From: Chitinivorax tropicus
GTDB taxonomy: Bacteria > Pseudomonadota > Gammaproteobacteria > Burkholderiales > SCOH01
Length of the DNA: 64,000 nucleotides
Assembly (NCBI RefSeq): GCF_014202905.1
Contig: NZ_JACHHY010000013.1
Span: 1-64,000 of the forward strand
Direction of reading: 5' to 3'
Made by a program: the position numbers and the translations under genes. Under the pieces are notes generated by a model that was given only the letters and a program-made list of their open reading frames with translations, made no database searches and had not been told where the DNA came from. Positions 36,501 through 45,885 of the stretch are shown one piece after another. The stretch's first letter is position 1, and the number at the start of each line of letters is the position of its first letter.

Positions 36501-37118
36501 CAGCTCCTTGAGATGAACGCCAATCGATTCTTCGGTGCTGAACCCGGTGATATCGCACCACGCAGGGTTGAGATAGCGCCAATGGCCTGCCACATCGGTC
36601 TGGTATACCACTTCACGCAGGCTTTCGAACACCAGGCGGAAGCGCTGTTCACTTTCGGTCAGCTTGGCCTGCGCCCGTTCCTGCTCGGCAACCAGATGGC
36701 TGATCATGGCGGATAGATAGGTGATATCCGAGTCATCCTCGGTGACACGGGGCTGTTGGCTGCCGGAGAGCAGGTGATTGATGGTCTCCCTGAGCTGGGT
36801 CAGGGCGGCTTGCTGGCTTTGTGCATCCAGCCGCAGTTGTTCGTTGGCCTGAAACAACTCATTCGAGCTGAGCTCCAGGCTACGGGTACGTAAAGCCAGA
36901 TCACGCTCGGACTGCTCATAGGCCAGATTGATCTGGCCAAACAGAGTTGACAGGCGCTCGCCCAGCTTGTGCAACGGCGATTGCTCGCCAGCTTGTTGCC
37001 CACAGGCCTCCAGTGCATGCATCAGGGCTGCCAGCGCGTCGTCACTGTTGATCCCCAGTGACCGTTTCAACTGGCGTTGCAGCAGCTTGCCAAAATCACT
37101 CAGTCGGGTTTCTTGCAT
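33531..37118 (-). CDS. Hybrid sensor histidine kinase, PAS-PAS-PAS-HisKA-REC-REC-Hpt
   Basis: 1195 residues with no membrane helix. Order: N-terminal helical coil, PAS (~160-280), two more PAS domains, HisKA with [15 protein letters not shown] (His ~556), HATPase with the N and G boxes ([37 protein letters not shown]). Two receivers follow with Asp at ~848 ([11 protein letters not shown]) and ~986 (LILMDVQMP). The C-terminal Hpt has AHTLKG (~1127). It is a BarA/EvgS-type phosphorelay, cytoplasmic. ATG 37118 is chosen over TTG 37133. Phosphate likely flows to the REC-HD-GYP protein encoded next. Confidence 0.92.
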   Translation of the reverse strand: MQETRLSDFGKLLQRQLKRSLGINSDDALAALMHALEACGQQAGEQSPLHKLGERLSTLFGQINLAYEQSERDLALRTRSLELSSNELFQANEQLRLDAQSQQAALTQLRETINHLLSGSQQPRVTEDDSDITYLSAMISHLVAEQERAQAKLTESEQRFRLVFESLREVVYQTDVAGHWRYLNPAWCDITGFSTEESIGVHLKELFHPDDVATAMDQITRLLNCDIRSCRLNSRWVNRFGQIRWIELYAHRLEDKRGELLGLTGSLIDITERVEAERELKRTMEVLLTLVENMQAGVMVEDSTGQIVLINETMNHLFGLEPHLHIQAGQTFQEVMQHTAARFADGDAFARQARWLHQRGQLSRDTEVIMKDGRVLEMDFVPMGNAGKRRVMWSFRDITQRKQAENEINRARMQLVDAIESLDAGLIMLDAEERLAICNQRFRELFPQAAEVLQPGMPYLDILREYCFQGGHRWNGEKPEHFIQRQLSRIRHPGQTIEQQVNGRWVRSSDRRTADGGVVSLYTDISSLKQSEAMLLRAKEAAESANQAKSEFLANMSHEIRTPMNGIIGMVQLALDTELNAEQREYLGLVKSSADGLLTIINEILDFSKIEAGRMEVEQVEFSPRPMLNDIVKSMGLRAQEKGLEMICDVSLALPYRLIGDPSRLRQVINNLIGNAIKFTEHGEIVLKVVTNEPKQNHVQVHFSVKDSGIGIPKDKQQLIFESFQQADTSTTRKYGGTGLGLTICQRLVELMGGRIWVESEPGQGSTFHFVLPYAIAQHTERPIAAPIEAVIGKTALVIDDNSTNLMVTSRQLNQLGLTITTADDPVTATQMILEEYEQQRHFDLVFIDGHMPEIDGLTLLEQLNELQLLKNSRSFILTSGGKRGDAKRGQNCGLVGYLTKPVTDQELHDAIMLAMGLNPQGNNAQLITRHSLRERDRTGNILLVEDNPVNQKLAIRLLEKMGHQVTLAENGQIGADLAISQRFDLILMDVQMPIMGGFEATGLIRTHEQAAGYHTPIIAMTARAMQGDREQCLQAGMDDYLTKPIQQQLLIEAIQRMLALPQHSQPEPDTPITPTMHPIFAEAVARMGGDEVLFAQLASLFLSDYHEYVNTLQNALDDKSSDKVMRAAHTLKGMVVNFGLNGVAKLAQSLEAFGSNPTDWAVAHDTMQQLKSELDDVLPLLRQCAAIAQNGVNA

Positions 37119-37391
37119 GGCGGCATCGGGCAAATGAGCAGATTCGTTTTGTCATTCCAGGACGGTGTAGCAGCATGATGGTTACGCGATATATAAAACC
37201 AGAGAATCATGTCGGGTCTCCATTGTTTATAGCCAGTGCACCCATAAAGAAAAAGCCGCCTCGGCAGATTTGCCCTGTGCCAGCGAGATCCAATACGACA
37301 GGGCGGGAGTGCACAGGCAGTGGCTTGGCAGGTGCGCTGATCCAGGCTGGCTGGTAGCCAGTCCCGGTCCGACGCGAAGCGTCAGCATGGT

Positions 37392-39275
37392 CTACTTGTG
37401 GCTGGCCGATGTGTTGGCCGGGCGATATCGCACCACCCGATTCCGGCCTGCGGACTTGGCCTGATAAAGCGCAATGTCTGCTTCAGCCATGACATCTTCT
37501 ATCGTTTGATGATTCAGGTGCAACAGAGTCACCCCGATGCTGACGGTGAACCATAAGGGGTTTTCACCCGAGACAGGAATCCGTAGCGCAGCGACCTCCA
37601 GCCGTATCCGTTCTGCGACTTCTTCTGCAAGTAGGATATCTGTTTCCGGCAGGAGTACGGCGAACTCTTCCCCGCCCAGCCTGCCGATCACATCAGACTG
37701 ACGCACCACCTGTTGGCAGGCCCGCGCCATGGCTTGCAAAGCTTGATCACCTACGGCGTGCCCATAGCGGTCATTGACCTGTTTGAAGTGATCGATATCG
37801 AGCAGCATCAAGGACATCGGGCGATGAAAACGCCGAGAGCGTGAAATCTCCATCACGGCTTTAGCCACAAACCCGCGTCGGTTGACCAGGCTGGTCAAGC
37901 TGTCGGTGATGGCTTGCCGCTCCAACTGGATTTCGAGTTCCTTACGCTCAGTGATATCCACCAAGCAGATGTAAAGCCGCTGATCCAGCTCTGCCTGCCC
38001 AGCGCGTACCGATACCAGCGCCCAGAACAGGCTCCCATCCCTGCGTTTGAGCTGCATCTCGAATTCGTTGATCTGTTCCTGATTGTTCAGGAGCTGGCTG
38101 AGCGTATCGGCATCGTGCTGGGCGACGAAGAATTCCTGCACATGTCGCCCTGTGGCGGCTGCAGTGTCGATGTTGAACAGCAAGGCGGCGCGTTGGTTGA
38201 TGAACTCCACCTGCAACGAGGGGTAGGCGGCGATGACGAGTGAGACCGGTGCGACTTCTGCGGTCAATCGGAACCGCTCCTCGCTGGCCTCCAGCAGCTT
38301 GCGGTGTTGCAGGAGTGCCAGGGTTTGATTTTGTGCCCGCCAGAACAACACGACCATGACGCTGACCAGCAAAATCACTGCTACGGAAGCAGTGGCGTAG
38401 ATCCACAGTGAATTCTGCAAGGTCTGCAGGATCTCATCGGTTGACAGGCCGACCGCCAGAATCAGGGCGCTGTTCGGCACGCGTCGAAACGAGGTAAGGC
38501 GTTCCACGCCGTCGATGGAGGACTTGACCAACAAGCGCTGGGTGGTAGATTGGCTGGTGGCCAGACGCCGTACCTCGCCATGCGGTGGTAGCGACACGCC
38601 AGGTGCTGGGAATGTAGGGGTGCGCGCCAGCCAAGTACCCTGCTCGTCATGCAAAGACACAACACCCTTCGTGCCGATGTCGAGCGACTCAAGCAGAACA
38701 AGCAGCCGCGAAACCGGCAGAACCACACAGACTGCGCCGATCATGTGGCCTTGTCGATCATGCAGCTGCTGGAGCAGAAAGACACTCGGCCCCAGGGTGT
38801 TGAATACATTGCGGGTGTCCGTGCGGCTGGTTGCATGTCTGGTGCCCCGCAGCTCAGAAAGCCAACTGGACACATCCAGCCCAGCCCATCGTGACGCATT
38901 CGAATGCAATGCAGTCACCAACTCGCCTTGGCTGTTGAAGATGGCCAGCTCACCGGCTTGAGGGAGGCTGGCCAGCTTGGTCCGCAGGTTCTGTTGGTGT
39001 GCCGGGACGAGGTCGGGGCTGAGGTCATGGGTTTCATCCGCGATATCCAGCAAGACCAAATCGGCCTCGCGCAGCAGGCCACTGACCCGCAATTTCAAGA
39101 TGGTCGATAGGTTTTCGACCTGGATATTGGCGGCATCCAGCGCTTTGACGCGGGCATCGTGGATCAGGAAACTCAACCAGCTGACAATCGCCAGCACCAA
39201 TGTCACCGCAATGGCGACGACCAGCCACCGTTGTTGTTTAAGCCTTGCTGCCGTGTTTCCTGTGCGACGACTCAT
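37392..39275 (-). CDS. Membrane-bound diguanylate cyclase with sensor and PAS domains
   Basis: About 627 residues from ATG 39275; ATGs at 39284 and 39314 are possible. Two membrane helices (LVVAIAVTLVLAIVSWL near the start and SVAVILLVSVMVVLFW at ~320) frame a periplasmic sensor domain with a Cache-like look. A PAS domain (LVIAAYPSLQVEFINQRA) follows. The GGDEF domain has DIDHFKQVNDRYGH and GRLGGEEFAVLLPETD, with the inhibitory-site RQSD five residues before GGEEF. It should be active and product-inhibited. It lies upstream of the phosphorelay genes on the same strand, though 273 bases away. Confidence 0.92.
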   Translation of the reverse strand: MSRRTGNTAARLKQQRWLVVAIAVTLVLAIVSWLSFLIHDARVKALDAANIQVENLSTILKLRVSGLLREADLVLLDIADETHDLSPDLVPAHQQNLRTKLASLPQAGELAIFNSQGELVTALHSNASRWAGLDVSSWLSELRGTRHATSRTDTRNVFNTLGPSVFLLQQLHDRQGHMIGAVCVVLPVSRLLVLLESLDIGTKGVVSLHDEQGTWLARTPTFPAPGVSLPPHGEVRRLATSQSTTQRLLVKSSIDGVERLTSFRRVPNSALILAVGLSTDEILQTLQNSLWIYATASVAVILLVSVMVVLFWRAQNQTLALLQHRKLLEASEERFRLTAEVAPVSLVIAAYPSLQVEFINQRAALLFNIDTAAATGRHVQEFFVAQHDADTLSQLLNNQEQINEFEMQLKRRDGSLFWALVSVRAGQAELDQRLYICLVDITERKELEIQLERQAITDSLTSLVNRRGFVAKAVMEISRSRRFHRPMSLMLLDIDHFKQVNDRYGHAVGDQALQAMARACQQVVRQSDVIGRLGGEEFAVLLPETDILLAEEVAERIRLEVAALRIPVSGENPLWFTVSIGVTLLHLNHQTIEDVMAEADIALYQAKSAGRNRVVRYRPANTSASHK

Positions 39276-39350
39276 AAAAGGCATATTCCTCGCTGCCCGT
39301 TTCGGGCCATGCATTCATGTCATCAGAATTTGGCTGTATCAGGATCGATG

Positions 39351-40580
39351 CTACCCAAAAAAAGCATAGGCCACGCCGACCGCAGCCACAAAGCTCGCCA
39401 AGTCGGCAATCAGCCCGCATGCCAGTGCATGACGGGCACGCCGGATGCCTACCGAGCCGAAGTAGACGGCCAAGACATAAAATGTCGTCTCGCTGGAGCC
39501 CTGTAGAATCGACACCAGCCGCCCGGCAAATGAATCGGCACCCTGTACTTTGAGCGTATCCAGCATCATGGCCCTTGCGCCGCTGCCAGACAAGGTTTTC
39601 ATGAGCCCTGTCGGCAAGGCATCGACCCAGCGAGTATCGAGACCGGACATTGCAACCATATGGCGAATGCCATTGATCAACAGATCCAGTGCGCCACTTG
39701 CTCGAAACAGCGCAATGGCGAACAACATGGCGACCAGATAGGGAATGATCCGGACAGCGGTTGCAAAGCCGTCCTTGGCGCCCTCGACAAATGTCTCGTA
39801 GACATTGACCCCCTTGAGCCAGGCCCCACCGACAAAGGCCACCACGATCGCCATCAGCGCAGCATTGCTCAACAGTAATGTTTGTTGCTGCATGTCGGCA
39901 GCCGACAGACGTAACAACCAAGTTGCAAGCGTGGCAAGCAGGGCGCTCCAACCGCCCAGCCATAGCAGCAATACCGGGTCGAATAGGCGAATGCGCTGGA
40001 TCAAACCGGTGACGATGATGCCGGCCAGGGTGCCACAGAACGAGGCGATCAGCAGCGGAACAAAGACATCAGCCGGATTGGCTGCGCCCATCTGGGCACG
40101 ATAGGCCATGATGGTCACCGGGAACAGGGTCACTGATGCAGTATTGATCACCAGAAACATGATCTGCGCATTGCTGGCCGTGTCTTGGCTGGGGTTCAGA
40201 GTCTGTAATTCCTGCATGGCCTTGAGCCCGAGCGGGGTGGCTGCATTGTCGAGGCCTAGCATGTTGGCGGCCATATTCATGGTGATACTGCCCAGTGCGG
40301 GGTGACCAGCCGGTACTTCGGGCAGTAGCCGCCGGAACAACGGTGCCAGACCGCGGGCCAGTTTCTCGATGAAGCCTGCTTGTTCCCCAATCTTCAATAA
40401 GCCGAGCCATAGCGTCATGACCCCGGTCAGGCCCAGTGCAATCTCGAATCCGTTCTTGGCGGAATCGAACATGGCCTTGGTCAATTGGCCGAATATATCA
40501 GTGTGGCCGAGTAGGAATGCCTGCACGCAGGCGGCCATGAATGCCAGCACGATGAAGCTGGCCCAGAGGATATTCAACAT
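39351..40580 (-). CDS. SpmA-SpmB fusion, nucleoside recognition membrane protein
   Basis: 409 residues with about nine membrane helices. The N-terminal half matches SpmA (LTGVMTLWLGLLKIGEQAG, SITMNMAANMLGLDNAATPLG is split here by length, INTASVTLFPVTIMAYR). The C-terminal half matches SpmB (FVEGAKDGFATAVRIIPYLVAM, SGSGARAMMLDTL, GSSETTFYVLAVYFG). In spore formers the two are separate proteins of spore maturation; in proteobacteria the fused form is a putative transporter of unknown substrate. Confidence 0.9.
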   Translation of the reverse strand: MLNILWASFIVLAFMAACVQAFLLGHTDIFGQLTKAMFDSAKNGFEIALGLTGVMTLWLGLLKIGEQAGFIEKLARGLAPLFRRLLPEVPAGHPALGSITMNMAANMLGLDNAATPLGLKAMQELQTLNPSQDTASNAQIMFLVINTASVTLFPVTIMAYRAQMGAANPADVFVPLLIASFCGTLAGIIVTGLIQRIRLFDPVLLLWLGGWSALLATLATWLLRLSAADMQQQTLLLSNAALMAIVVAFVGGAWLKGVNVYETFVEGAKDGFATAVRIIPYLVAMLFAIALFRASGALDLLINGIRHMVAMSGLDTRWVDALPTGLMKTLSGSGARAMMLDTLKVQGADSFAGRLVSILQGSSETTFYVLAVYFGSVGIRRARHALACGLIADLASFVAAVGVAYAFFG

Positions 40581-40795
40581 AGTGTGGTGGTGATCAGTTC
40601 AGGTACATGGGTTGAGCGGAAGGTGGCAAGCAGGCTTGCCCGATGGTGCTGGTGTATAACTGCTCCGCAGTGGGTAAAACCATGTCAGCAGCGCCCAGGC
40701 TGTGATCGGACAGCCGCTCACTCAAAGGGTTCGACGCAGGTTCCGCTTTGATGCCGAGGAACCTGCCCACCCACGCTTCAGAATGAAGCCACCGT

Positions 40796-41764
40796 TCAAG
40801 CGTTGACCAATTTTGCTGTGCTGGGCGCGCTGTTCTGCTTAGATGCGAGATGCGCCAGCATCCAGGTCGTGATATCGGCGTAAACAGTCTCCCGATTGAT
40901 CTCATTCAAGATTTCGTGACGCCCACCGGGGTAGATCCTGCAATCCACATCCTGCATGCCGGCTTTGACATAGCGTTTCCGCAAGGCCTTGCAGCCACGG
41001 CCTCCCATGCTGACCGGGTCTCGTCCGCCGGCAATGAATAACACCGGGAGTTGTGTGGGGATGCCCAGTCCTGTTGCTTCTGCGTGCTCCATGAGGGTGA
41101 TCGCCTCGAACAAATCTCCCCAGAGCCCGCCGGAGCAGTCAAACCCACAAAAGGGGTCTGCGAGATAGGCATCGACCTGCGCTGGGTCGCGTGATAGCCA
41201 GTCGAATGCCGTCCGGCTTGGCATGAACTGTAGATTGAAGGCGCCAAAGCTCAATTTGGCCATCAGTTTGCTTGGGGTGCGCAAACCTATGCGCCGAGCA
41301 TCCCACTTGGCGACGGCACCCGCGAGTTTGGCGACGATGCCATAGTGGATGCCTGTCGAGGAGATGATGGCACCTTGCAGCGTATTGCCGTGCTGGAGCA
41401 GGTAGGCTCGTTGAATGAAAGAGCCCATGCTGTGACCAAGCATCATGATCGGGACGCCGGGATGGGCCTGATGGATGTGTTGATTGACTTGATGGAGATC
41501 CGCCACCACCTTGGCCCAGCCATCTCGATCCGCATAATGGCCAAAGGCTTCGTCACCCTGCACACTGCGACCATGGCCACGGTGATCATGGGTGCAGACG
41601 CCGATGCCATGCCGACTCAGATGACTGGCCAGTGCCTTGTAGCGTAGGCAATGTTCTGCCATGCCATGTGAAATCTGCAATATTCCAACCAATGGGGCGT
41701 CGTCTGGCAGCCAACTGATCATGAATATGCTGTGGCCGTCTGGTGCAGCCAGTATTTGTGTCAT
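40796..41764 (-). CDS. Alpha/beta hydrolase, monoacylglycerol lipase-like
   Basis: I use ATG 41764 (~322 residues, MTQILAAPDG); ATG 41812 is possible, and longer frames run to 41869. The lysophospholipase/serine aminopeptidase S33 fold is shown by ILQISHGMAEHCLRYKALA, THDHRGHGRS, the nucleophile elbow MLGHSMGSFI, and the late Asp (LFIAGGRDPVS) and His (YPGGRHEILNE). It likely hydrolyses monoacylglycerols or other acyl esters in the cytoplasm. It is a single gene. Confidence 0.88.
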   Translation of the reverse strand: MTQILAAPDGHSIFMISWLPDDAPLVGILQISHGMAEHCLRYKALASHLSRHGIGVCTHDHRGHGRSVQGDEAFGHYADRDGWAKVVADLHQVNQHIHQAHPGVPIMMLGHSMGSFIQRAYLLQHGNTLQGAIISSTGIHYGIVAKLAGAVAKWDARRIGLRTPSKLMAKLSFGAFNLQFMPSRTAFDWLSRDPAQVDAYLADPFCGFDCSGGLWGDLFEAITLMEHAEATGLGIPTQLPVLFIAGGRDPVSMGGRGCKALRKRYVKAGMQDVDCRIYPGGRHEILNEINRETVYADITTWMLAHLASKQNSAPSTAKLVNA

Positions 41765-41960
41765 TTCCCGCACAACCGCTCCATCCCATCTGTGTCCGCC
41801 AATCTCGGCCATGCCGGTCGGCGTCTTGTTTAACAACGTTATGTTGCGGTGAAATCGGCGATGTGGCAAGCCATGTTGGTGAATATCACCCGGAAGCTGA
41901 ATGAATTGCCAAGTGCGGCGAAGCTGACGGGAACCGCATCAAGACTGCGACCGCCCATGA

Positions 41961-41990
41961 AAAAAGCCACCCATGTCTGAGTGGCTTTTT
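41961..41990. terminator. Terminator after the phosphate transporter gene
   Basis: AAAAAGCCAC (41961-41970) and GTGGCTTTTT (41981-41990) are perfect complements around a ten-base loop. It works for minus-strand transcripts of the Pit gene and possibly in both directions. Confidence 0.88.
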
Positions 41991-42007
41991 AGCGGTGCTG
42001 ACATGAA

Positions 42008-43015
42008 TCAGAACAGATGTTCACCAATCCAGTAGAAGAACGCCGAGATGGCCGCACTGGCGGGAATGGTCAAGATCCAGGCCCAGACGATGCCCCCTGC
42101 CACGCCCCACCTGACTGAGGAGAACTTGCGAGCGGCCCCGACACCAACGATGGAGCCGGTGATGGTGTGGGTGGTGGAAACCGGAACCCCAAGCGCGGAT
42201 GCGAAGAACAACATGATTGCGCCACCAGTTTCAGCACAGAAACCACCCACAGGCTTGAGCTTGGTGATACGCTGGCCCATGGTCTTTACGATACGCCAGC
42301 CGCCAAGCATGGTGCCCAGAGCGATGGTGAAATAACAAGCGAAGATCACCCACAGCGGCACCTCATCCTGCGGTGTCGAATACCCTGCAGCGATCAGCAA
42401 CAGCCAGATGATGCCAATGGTCTTCTGCGCGTCGTTTCCGCCATGACCGAGGCTGTACAGGCCTGCCGATACCAGCTGCAGACGGCGGAACCAGTTATCG
42501 ACAGCCAGCGGCGTGGATCTGAAGCAGATCCACGAGACAATGATCATCAAAATCGCCCCCAGGAAGAAGCCCAGCACCGGCGAGATGAAGATGAACGCCA
42601 CGGTTTTACCGATGCCGGCCCAGATCAAGGAGTCCGGTCCGGACTTGGCCAAAGCCGCACCGACCAAGCCCCCGATCAGCGCATGGGACGACGACGATGG
42701 GATGCCGAAGTACCAGGTGATGATGTTCCACGCAATGGCCCCGACCAATGCGCCGAATATCACGTACTGATCGACAATGCCAGGGTCGATCGTGCCTTTG
42801 CCGATCGTGGTGGCTACCTTGAGGTGGAAAATGAACAAGGCGATGAAATTGAATGCTGCCGCCCAGAGCACCGCGTGTTGGGGTTTCAGTACCCCGGTCG
42901 AGACGATGGTGGCGATTGAGTTCGCCGCATCGTGGAAGCCGTTCATGAAGTCGAATGCCAGCGCCAGTATCACCAGCATGACGACTACATTGAGGCTGAT
43001 TTCCATACCAGTCAT
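42008..43015 (-). CDS. Low-affinity inorganic phosphate transporter, Pit family
   Basis: 335 residues with about ten membrane helices. The two family repeats are seen: FDFMNGFHDAANSIATIVSTG near the N-terminus and GHGGNDAQKTIGII in the middle. PVSTTHTITGSIVGVGAAR follows in the second half, and IPSSSSHALIGGLVGAAL in the first. It carries metal-phosphate symport. GAGG lies six bases before the ATG. The DUF47 gene ends only eight bases upstream, the common Pit accessory pair. Confidence 0.92.
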   Translation of the reverse strand: MTGMEISLNVVVMLVILALAFDFMNGFHDAANSIATIVSTGVLKPQHAVLWAAAFNFIALFIFHLKVATTIGKGTIDPGIVDQYVIFGALVGAIAWNIITWYFGIPSSSSHALIGGLVGAALAKSGPDSLIWAGIGKTVAFIFISPVLGFFLGAILMIIVSWICFRSTPLAVDNWFRRLQLVSAGLYSLGHGGNDAQKTIGIIWLLLIAAGYSTPQDEVPLWVIFACYFTIALGTMLGGWRIVKTMGQRITKLKPVGGFCAETGGAIMLFFASALGVPVSTTHTITGSIVGVGAARKFSSVRWGVAGGIVWAWILTIPASAAISAFFYWIGEHLF

Positions 43016-43023
43016 GGGTTACC

Positions 43024-43665
43024 TCAGGCGTTTTCGAGCACGATGGCTTCGAGCGTATTGGCAACGGACATGCAGCGGTCAGTAATGGATTCCAGAAGCT
43101 CGTATACCGCTTTCAGCTTGATCAGCTCACGGACATCCTGCTCCTCGCGGAACAGACGGGAAACCGCACCACGCATGATGCGATCCGCGTCGCTTTCCAG
43201 CTTATCGATGTCCTTGCAGGTCTTCAGGATGTCCTGTGCGTGTTCGCTCGGCTCATTGATGAGCTTGACAGCGGAGCGCACGCGCTCGATGGCTGACAAA
43301 CTGATTTCGGCCAGCTGTTTCATCTCTGGTGTCGCCCGGCGGACGTCATACATGGTCAGCGTCTGGGCGATACTGTGGATGACATCGATGATATCGTCCA
43401 TGGAGCTGATCAGCTGGTGGATCTCGTCGCGGTCGAGTGGGGTGATAAAGCTCTTGTTCAGCAGAATCACGGTATCGTGCGTTAGGGTGTCAGCTTTGAA
43501 TTCGGCTGATTCGATCGTTTGTACGTGTTCTTCAAGTGCGCGCGCATCGCCACCCAGTAGGTCCATCAGCGCAACCAGTTTCTGTGCGGAGAGGGCGATT
43601 TGGTCTGCGTGGGCGTTAAAGAATTCGAAGAATTTGCCTTCTTGGGGCATGAAGCGAGCGAACAT
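43024..43665 (-). CDS. DUF47 family PhoU-like accessory protein of Pit
   Basis: 213 residues, all-helical. The DUF47 signs are FARFMPQEGKFFEFFNAHADQ at the start and EHVQTIESAEFKADTLTH, DRDEIHQLISSMDDIIDVI, and TCKDIDKLESDADRIMRGAV with its metal-site Glu/Asp. Such proteins help or control the Pit transporter made from the next gene. It lies upstream of pit with an eight-base gap, so the pair is one operon. Confidence 0.92.
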   Translation of the reverse strand: MFARFMPQEGKFFEFFNAHADQIALSAQKLVALMDLLGGDARALEEHVQTIESAEFKADTLTHDTVILLNKSFITPLDRDEIHQLISSMDDIIDVIHSIAQTLTMYDVRRATPEMKQLAEISLSAIERVRSAVKLINEPSEHAQDILKTCKDIDKLESDADRIMRGAVSRLFREEQDVRELIKLKAVYELLESITDRCMSVANTLEAIVLENA

Positions 43666-43743
43666 GGGCTTCCCTGATCGTTGCGAAAAATATTGTATTT
43701 TAACGCGTCACGGGCTGAGAGATAAGTCTAAAGCGTAAAAATG

Positions 43744-43768
43744 AAAAACGGGGCGATGATCGCCCCGT
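43744..43768 (-). terminator. Intrinsic terminator of metK
   Basis: ACGGGGCGA (43748-43756) pairs with TCGCCCCGT (43760-43768), and a five-T run follows on the minus strand (43748-43744). It lies 24 bases after the metK stop. Confidence 0.9.
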
Positions 43769-43791
43769 CATAATGCCTTGACTGTATTGGG

Positions 43792-44961
43792 TTACAGACC
43801 AGCAGCAGCGCGCAGTGCCTCTGCTTTGTCGGTGCGTTCCCAGGAGAAATCAGGCTCTTCCCGACCGAAATGGCCATATGCGGCAGTGCGTGTATACACT
43901 GGGCGCAGCAGATCAAGCATCTGTACGATGCCTTTCGGGCGCAGGTCAAAATGTGCCTTGATCAATTCGACGATCTGCTCGTTGCTGAACTTGGAGGTGC
44001 CCCAGGTGTCCACCATGATGGAAACAGGCTTGGAGACGCCGATCGCGTAGCTCACCTGCACCAGACACTGCTTGGCGATGCCTGCGGCTACGATGTTCTT
44101 GGCTACGTAACGGCCCGCATAGGCAGCAGAGCGGTCAACCTTGGAGGGGTCTTTACCCGAGAATGCACCACCGCCGTGTGGCGCAGCCCCACCGTAGGTA
44201 TCGACGATGATCTTGCGGCCAGTCAAACCGCAATCGCCCATCGGGCCGCCGATCACAAATCGACCGGTGGGGTTGATCAGGTAACGGGTATTCTTGAGCC
44301 ATTCTGCGGGAACGACAGGCTTGATGATCTCTTCGATCACGGCCTCGGTCAGCTGCGCGTGGGAGACATCCGGGTGGTGCTGGGTGGAAATGACCACGGT
44401 GTCAACTTCCATGACCTTGCCACTGGCCTGATCATAACGGATGGTGACTTGGGATTTCGCATCCGGGCGCAGCCAAGGGAGACGACCATCTTTGCGGAGC
44501 TCCGCCTGGCGTTGCATCAGGCGATGTGAATAATAGATCGGTGCGGGCATCAGCTGTGGGGTTTCGTCGCAGGCATAGCCGAACATCAAGCCTTGGTCGC
44601 CAGCGCCTTGGTCGAGGTCCAGTCCCCGGCCTTCGTCAACGCCTTGAGCGATGTCAGGTGATTGCTTGTCGTATGCGACCAAGACAGCACATGTTTTGTA
44701 GTCGAAACCGATATCGGAATGATCATAGCCGATCCGTTTGACCGTATCGCGTGCGATCTGGATGTAGTCTACGTTCGCGGTCGTGGTGATTTCGCCAGCC
44801 AGTACGACCAAGCCGGTGTTGACAAGGGTTTCAGCCGCAACACGTGCATATTTGTCTTCCGCCAGGATGGCATCCAGAATGGCATCGGAAATCTGGTCGG
44901 CTACCTTGTCCGGATGGCCTTCTGAAACGGACTCGGACGTAAACAGGAAAGTGTCACTCAT
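43792..44961 (-). CDS. metK: S-adenosylmethionine synthetase
   Basis: 389 residues, the usual size. It makes S-adenosylmethionine from methionine and ATP. Motifs include [18 protein letters not shown] at the start, [16 protein letters not shown] (the GAGDQG loop), and [19 protein letters not shown] (the GGGAFSGKD loop). It is divergent from the acyltransferase operon with only 69 bases between the start codons, which leaves no room for a SAM riboswitch. Confidence 0.97.
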   Translation of the reverse strand: MSDTFLFTSESVSEGHPDKVADQISDAILDAILAEDKYARVAAETLVNTGLVVLAGEITTTANVDYIQIARDTVKRIGYDHSDIGFDYKTCAVLVAYDKQSPDIAQGVDEGRGLDLDQGAGDQGLMFGYACDETPQLMPAPIYYSHRLMQRQAELRKDGRLPWLRPDAKSQVTIRYDQASGKVMEVDTVVISTQHHPDVSHAQLTEAVIEEIIKPVVPAEWLKNTRYLINPTGRFVIGGPMGDCGLTGRKIIVDTYGGAAPHGGGAFSGKDPSKVDRSAAYAGRYVAKNIVAAGIAKQCLVQVSYAIGVSKPVSIMVDTWGTSKFSNEQIVELIKAHFDLRPKGIVQMLDLLRPVYTRTAAYGHFGREEPDFSWERTDKAEALRAAAGL

Positions 44962-45030
44962 AATCGTCGTATCGCTCGCTGTATGAGGTTGCGGGTAAAA
45001 TGGTTGTTTTCGAGTGTATCACAAGCCGCA

Positions 45031-45885
45031 ATGCTCAACAGTCTTATGCGTACAGCCGCAAGTCTGCCACTGGCTTTCTACCATTTGATCGGTGGTTTGG
45101 TCGGGCGGTTGATCTATTTGTTTTCAAAACGTTTTGCCAATACCCTACGCACCAATCTGGCGCGTGGTGGCATGTCGGTGTCACCTTGGAAGGTCGCAGC
45201 TGAAACCGGTAAGGGGGCATTTGAATTGCTGATCGCCTGGGGGCGCCCGCCCGCTGGTGTGTCCCGTCTGGTCAAAGGCTGTACTGGCTGGGAGCACGTC
45301 GAGCACGCCTTGCAGGCGGGGCAGGGTATTGTGTTCGTCACCCCGCACCTGGGCGGGTTTGATATTGCTGGGCGTTATCTGAGCTCGCGATTGCCCGTGC
45401 CATTGACGGCCATGTATCGCCCCCCCAAGCTACAATGGCTGGAGCCGTTGATGAATGCCGGGCGGGTAAGGGGGAATGGTCGTACTGCGCCAGCGACCGC
45501 AGCTGGGGTACGTCAATTGTTCAAAACGCTCCGGCAGGGCGAGCCCCTGATCATCTTGCCTGATCAGGCCCCGGCAGAGGGTGGGGGTGTGTGGGCGCCT
45601 TTTTTCGGGCGGCCTGCCTACACGATGACATTGTTGGCCAGGCTTGCTCTGTCCACTGATGCCAAGGTGTTGATGTTCTATGGAGAGCGTCTTTCATTTG
45701 GCCGGGGTTTCCATGTCCACATCGTGCCGATGGCTGAAGCGTTTTCCGGTGAGGCCGAGCAGGATGCGGCACGCCTGAATCACGCGGTGGAGCAGTTGAT
45801 TCAACAGTGCCCCAGCCAGTATTTGTGGAGTTATAACCGTTACAAGGTGCCGGCTGGTGTGGCTGCGCCTGATGGAGTGAAGTAG
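45031..45885 (+). CDS. Lipid A acyltransferase family protein (LpxL/HtrB-like), first
   Basis: 284 residues from ATG 45031. The N-terminal hydrophobic segment (LPLAFYHLIGGLVGRLIYLF) anchors it in the inner membrane. The acyltransferase motif HX4D is in VTPHLGGFDIAGRY. The block ILPDQAPAEGGGVWAPFFGRP is split in type but fits the second family motif. It should move an acyl chain to lipid A or a lysophospholipid. It begins a packed operon; the next gene overlaps its stop by one base. Confidence 0.88.
   Translation: MLNSLMRTAASLPLAFYHLIGGLVGRLIYLFSKRFANTLRTNLARGGMSVSPWKVAAETGKGAFELLIAWGRPPAGVSRLVKGCTGWEHVEHALQAGQGIVFVTPHLGGFDIAGRYLSSRLPVPLTAMYRPPKLQWLEPLMNAGRVRGNGRTAPATAAGVRQLFKTLRQGEPLIILPDQAPAEGGGVWAPFFGRPAYTMTLLARLALSTDAKVLMFYGERLSFGRGFHVHIVPMAEAFSGEAEQDAARLNHAVEQLIQQCPSQYLWSYNRYKVPAGVAAPDGVK

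Noticed and set aside
40594-40905. 103-codon minus-strand frame after the hydrolase gene
   Set aside because: It overlaps the 3' end of the alpha/beta hydrolase in another frame and has no recognisable sequence.
44962-45030. SAM riboswitch upstream of metK
   Set aside because: Only 69 bases separate the divergent starts and no SAM-riboswitch core was seen.
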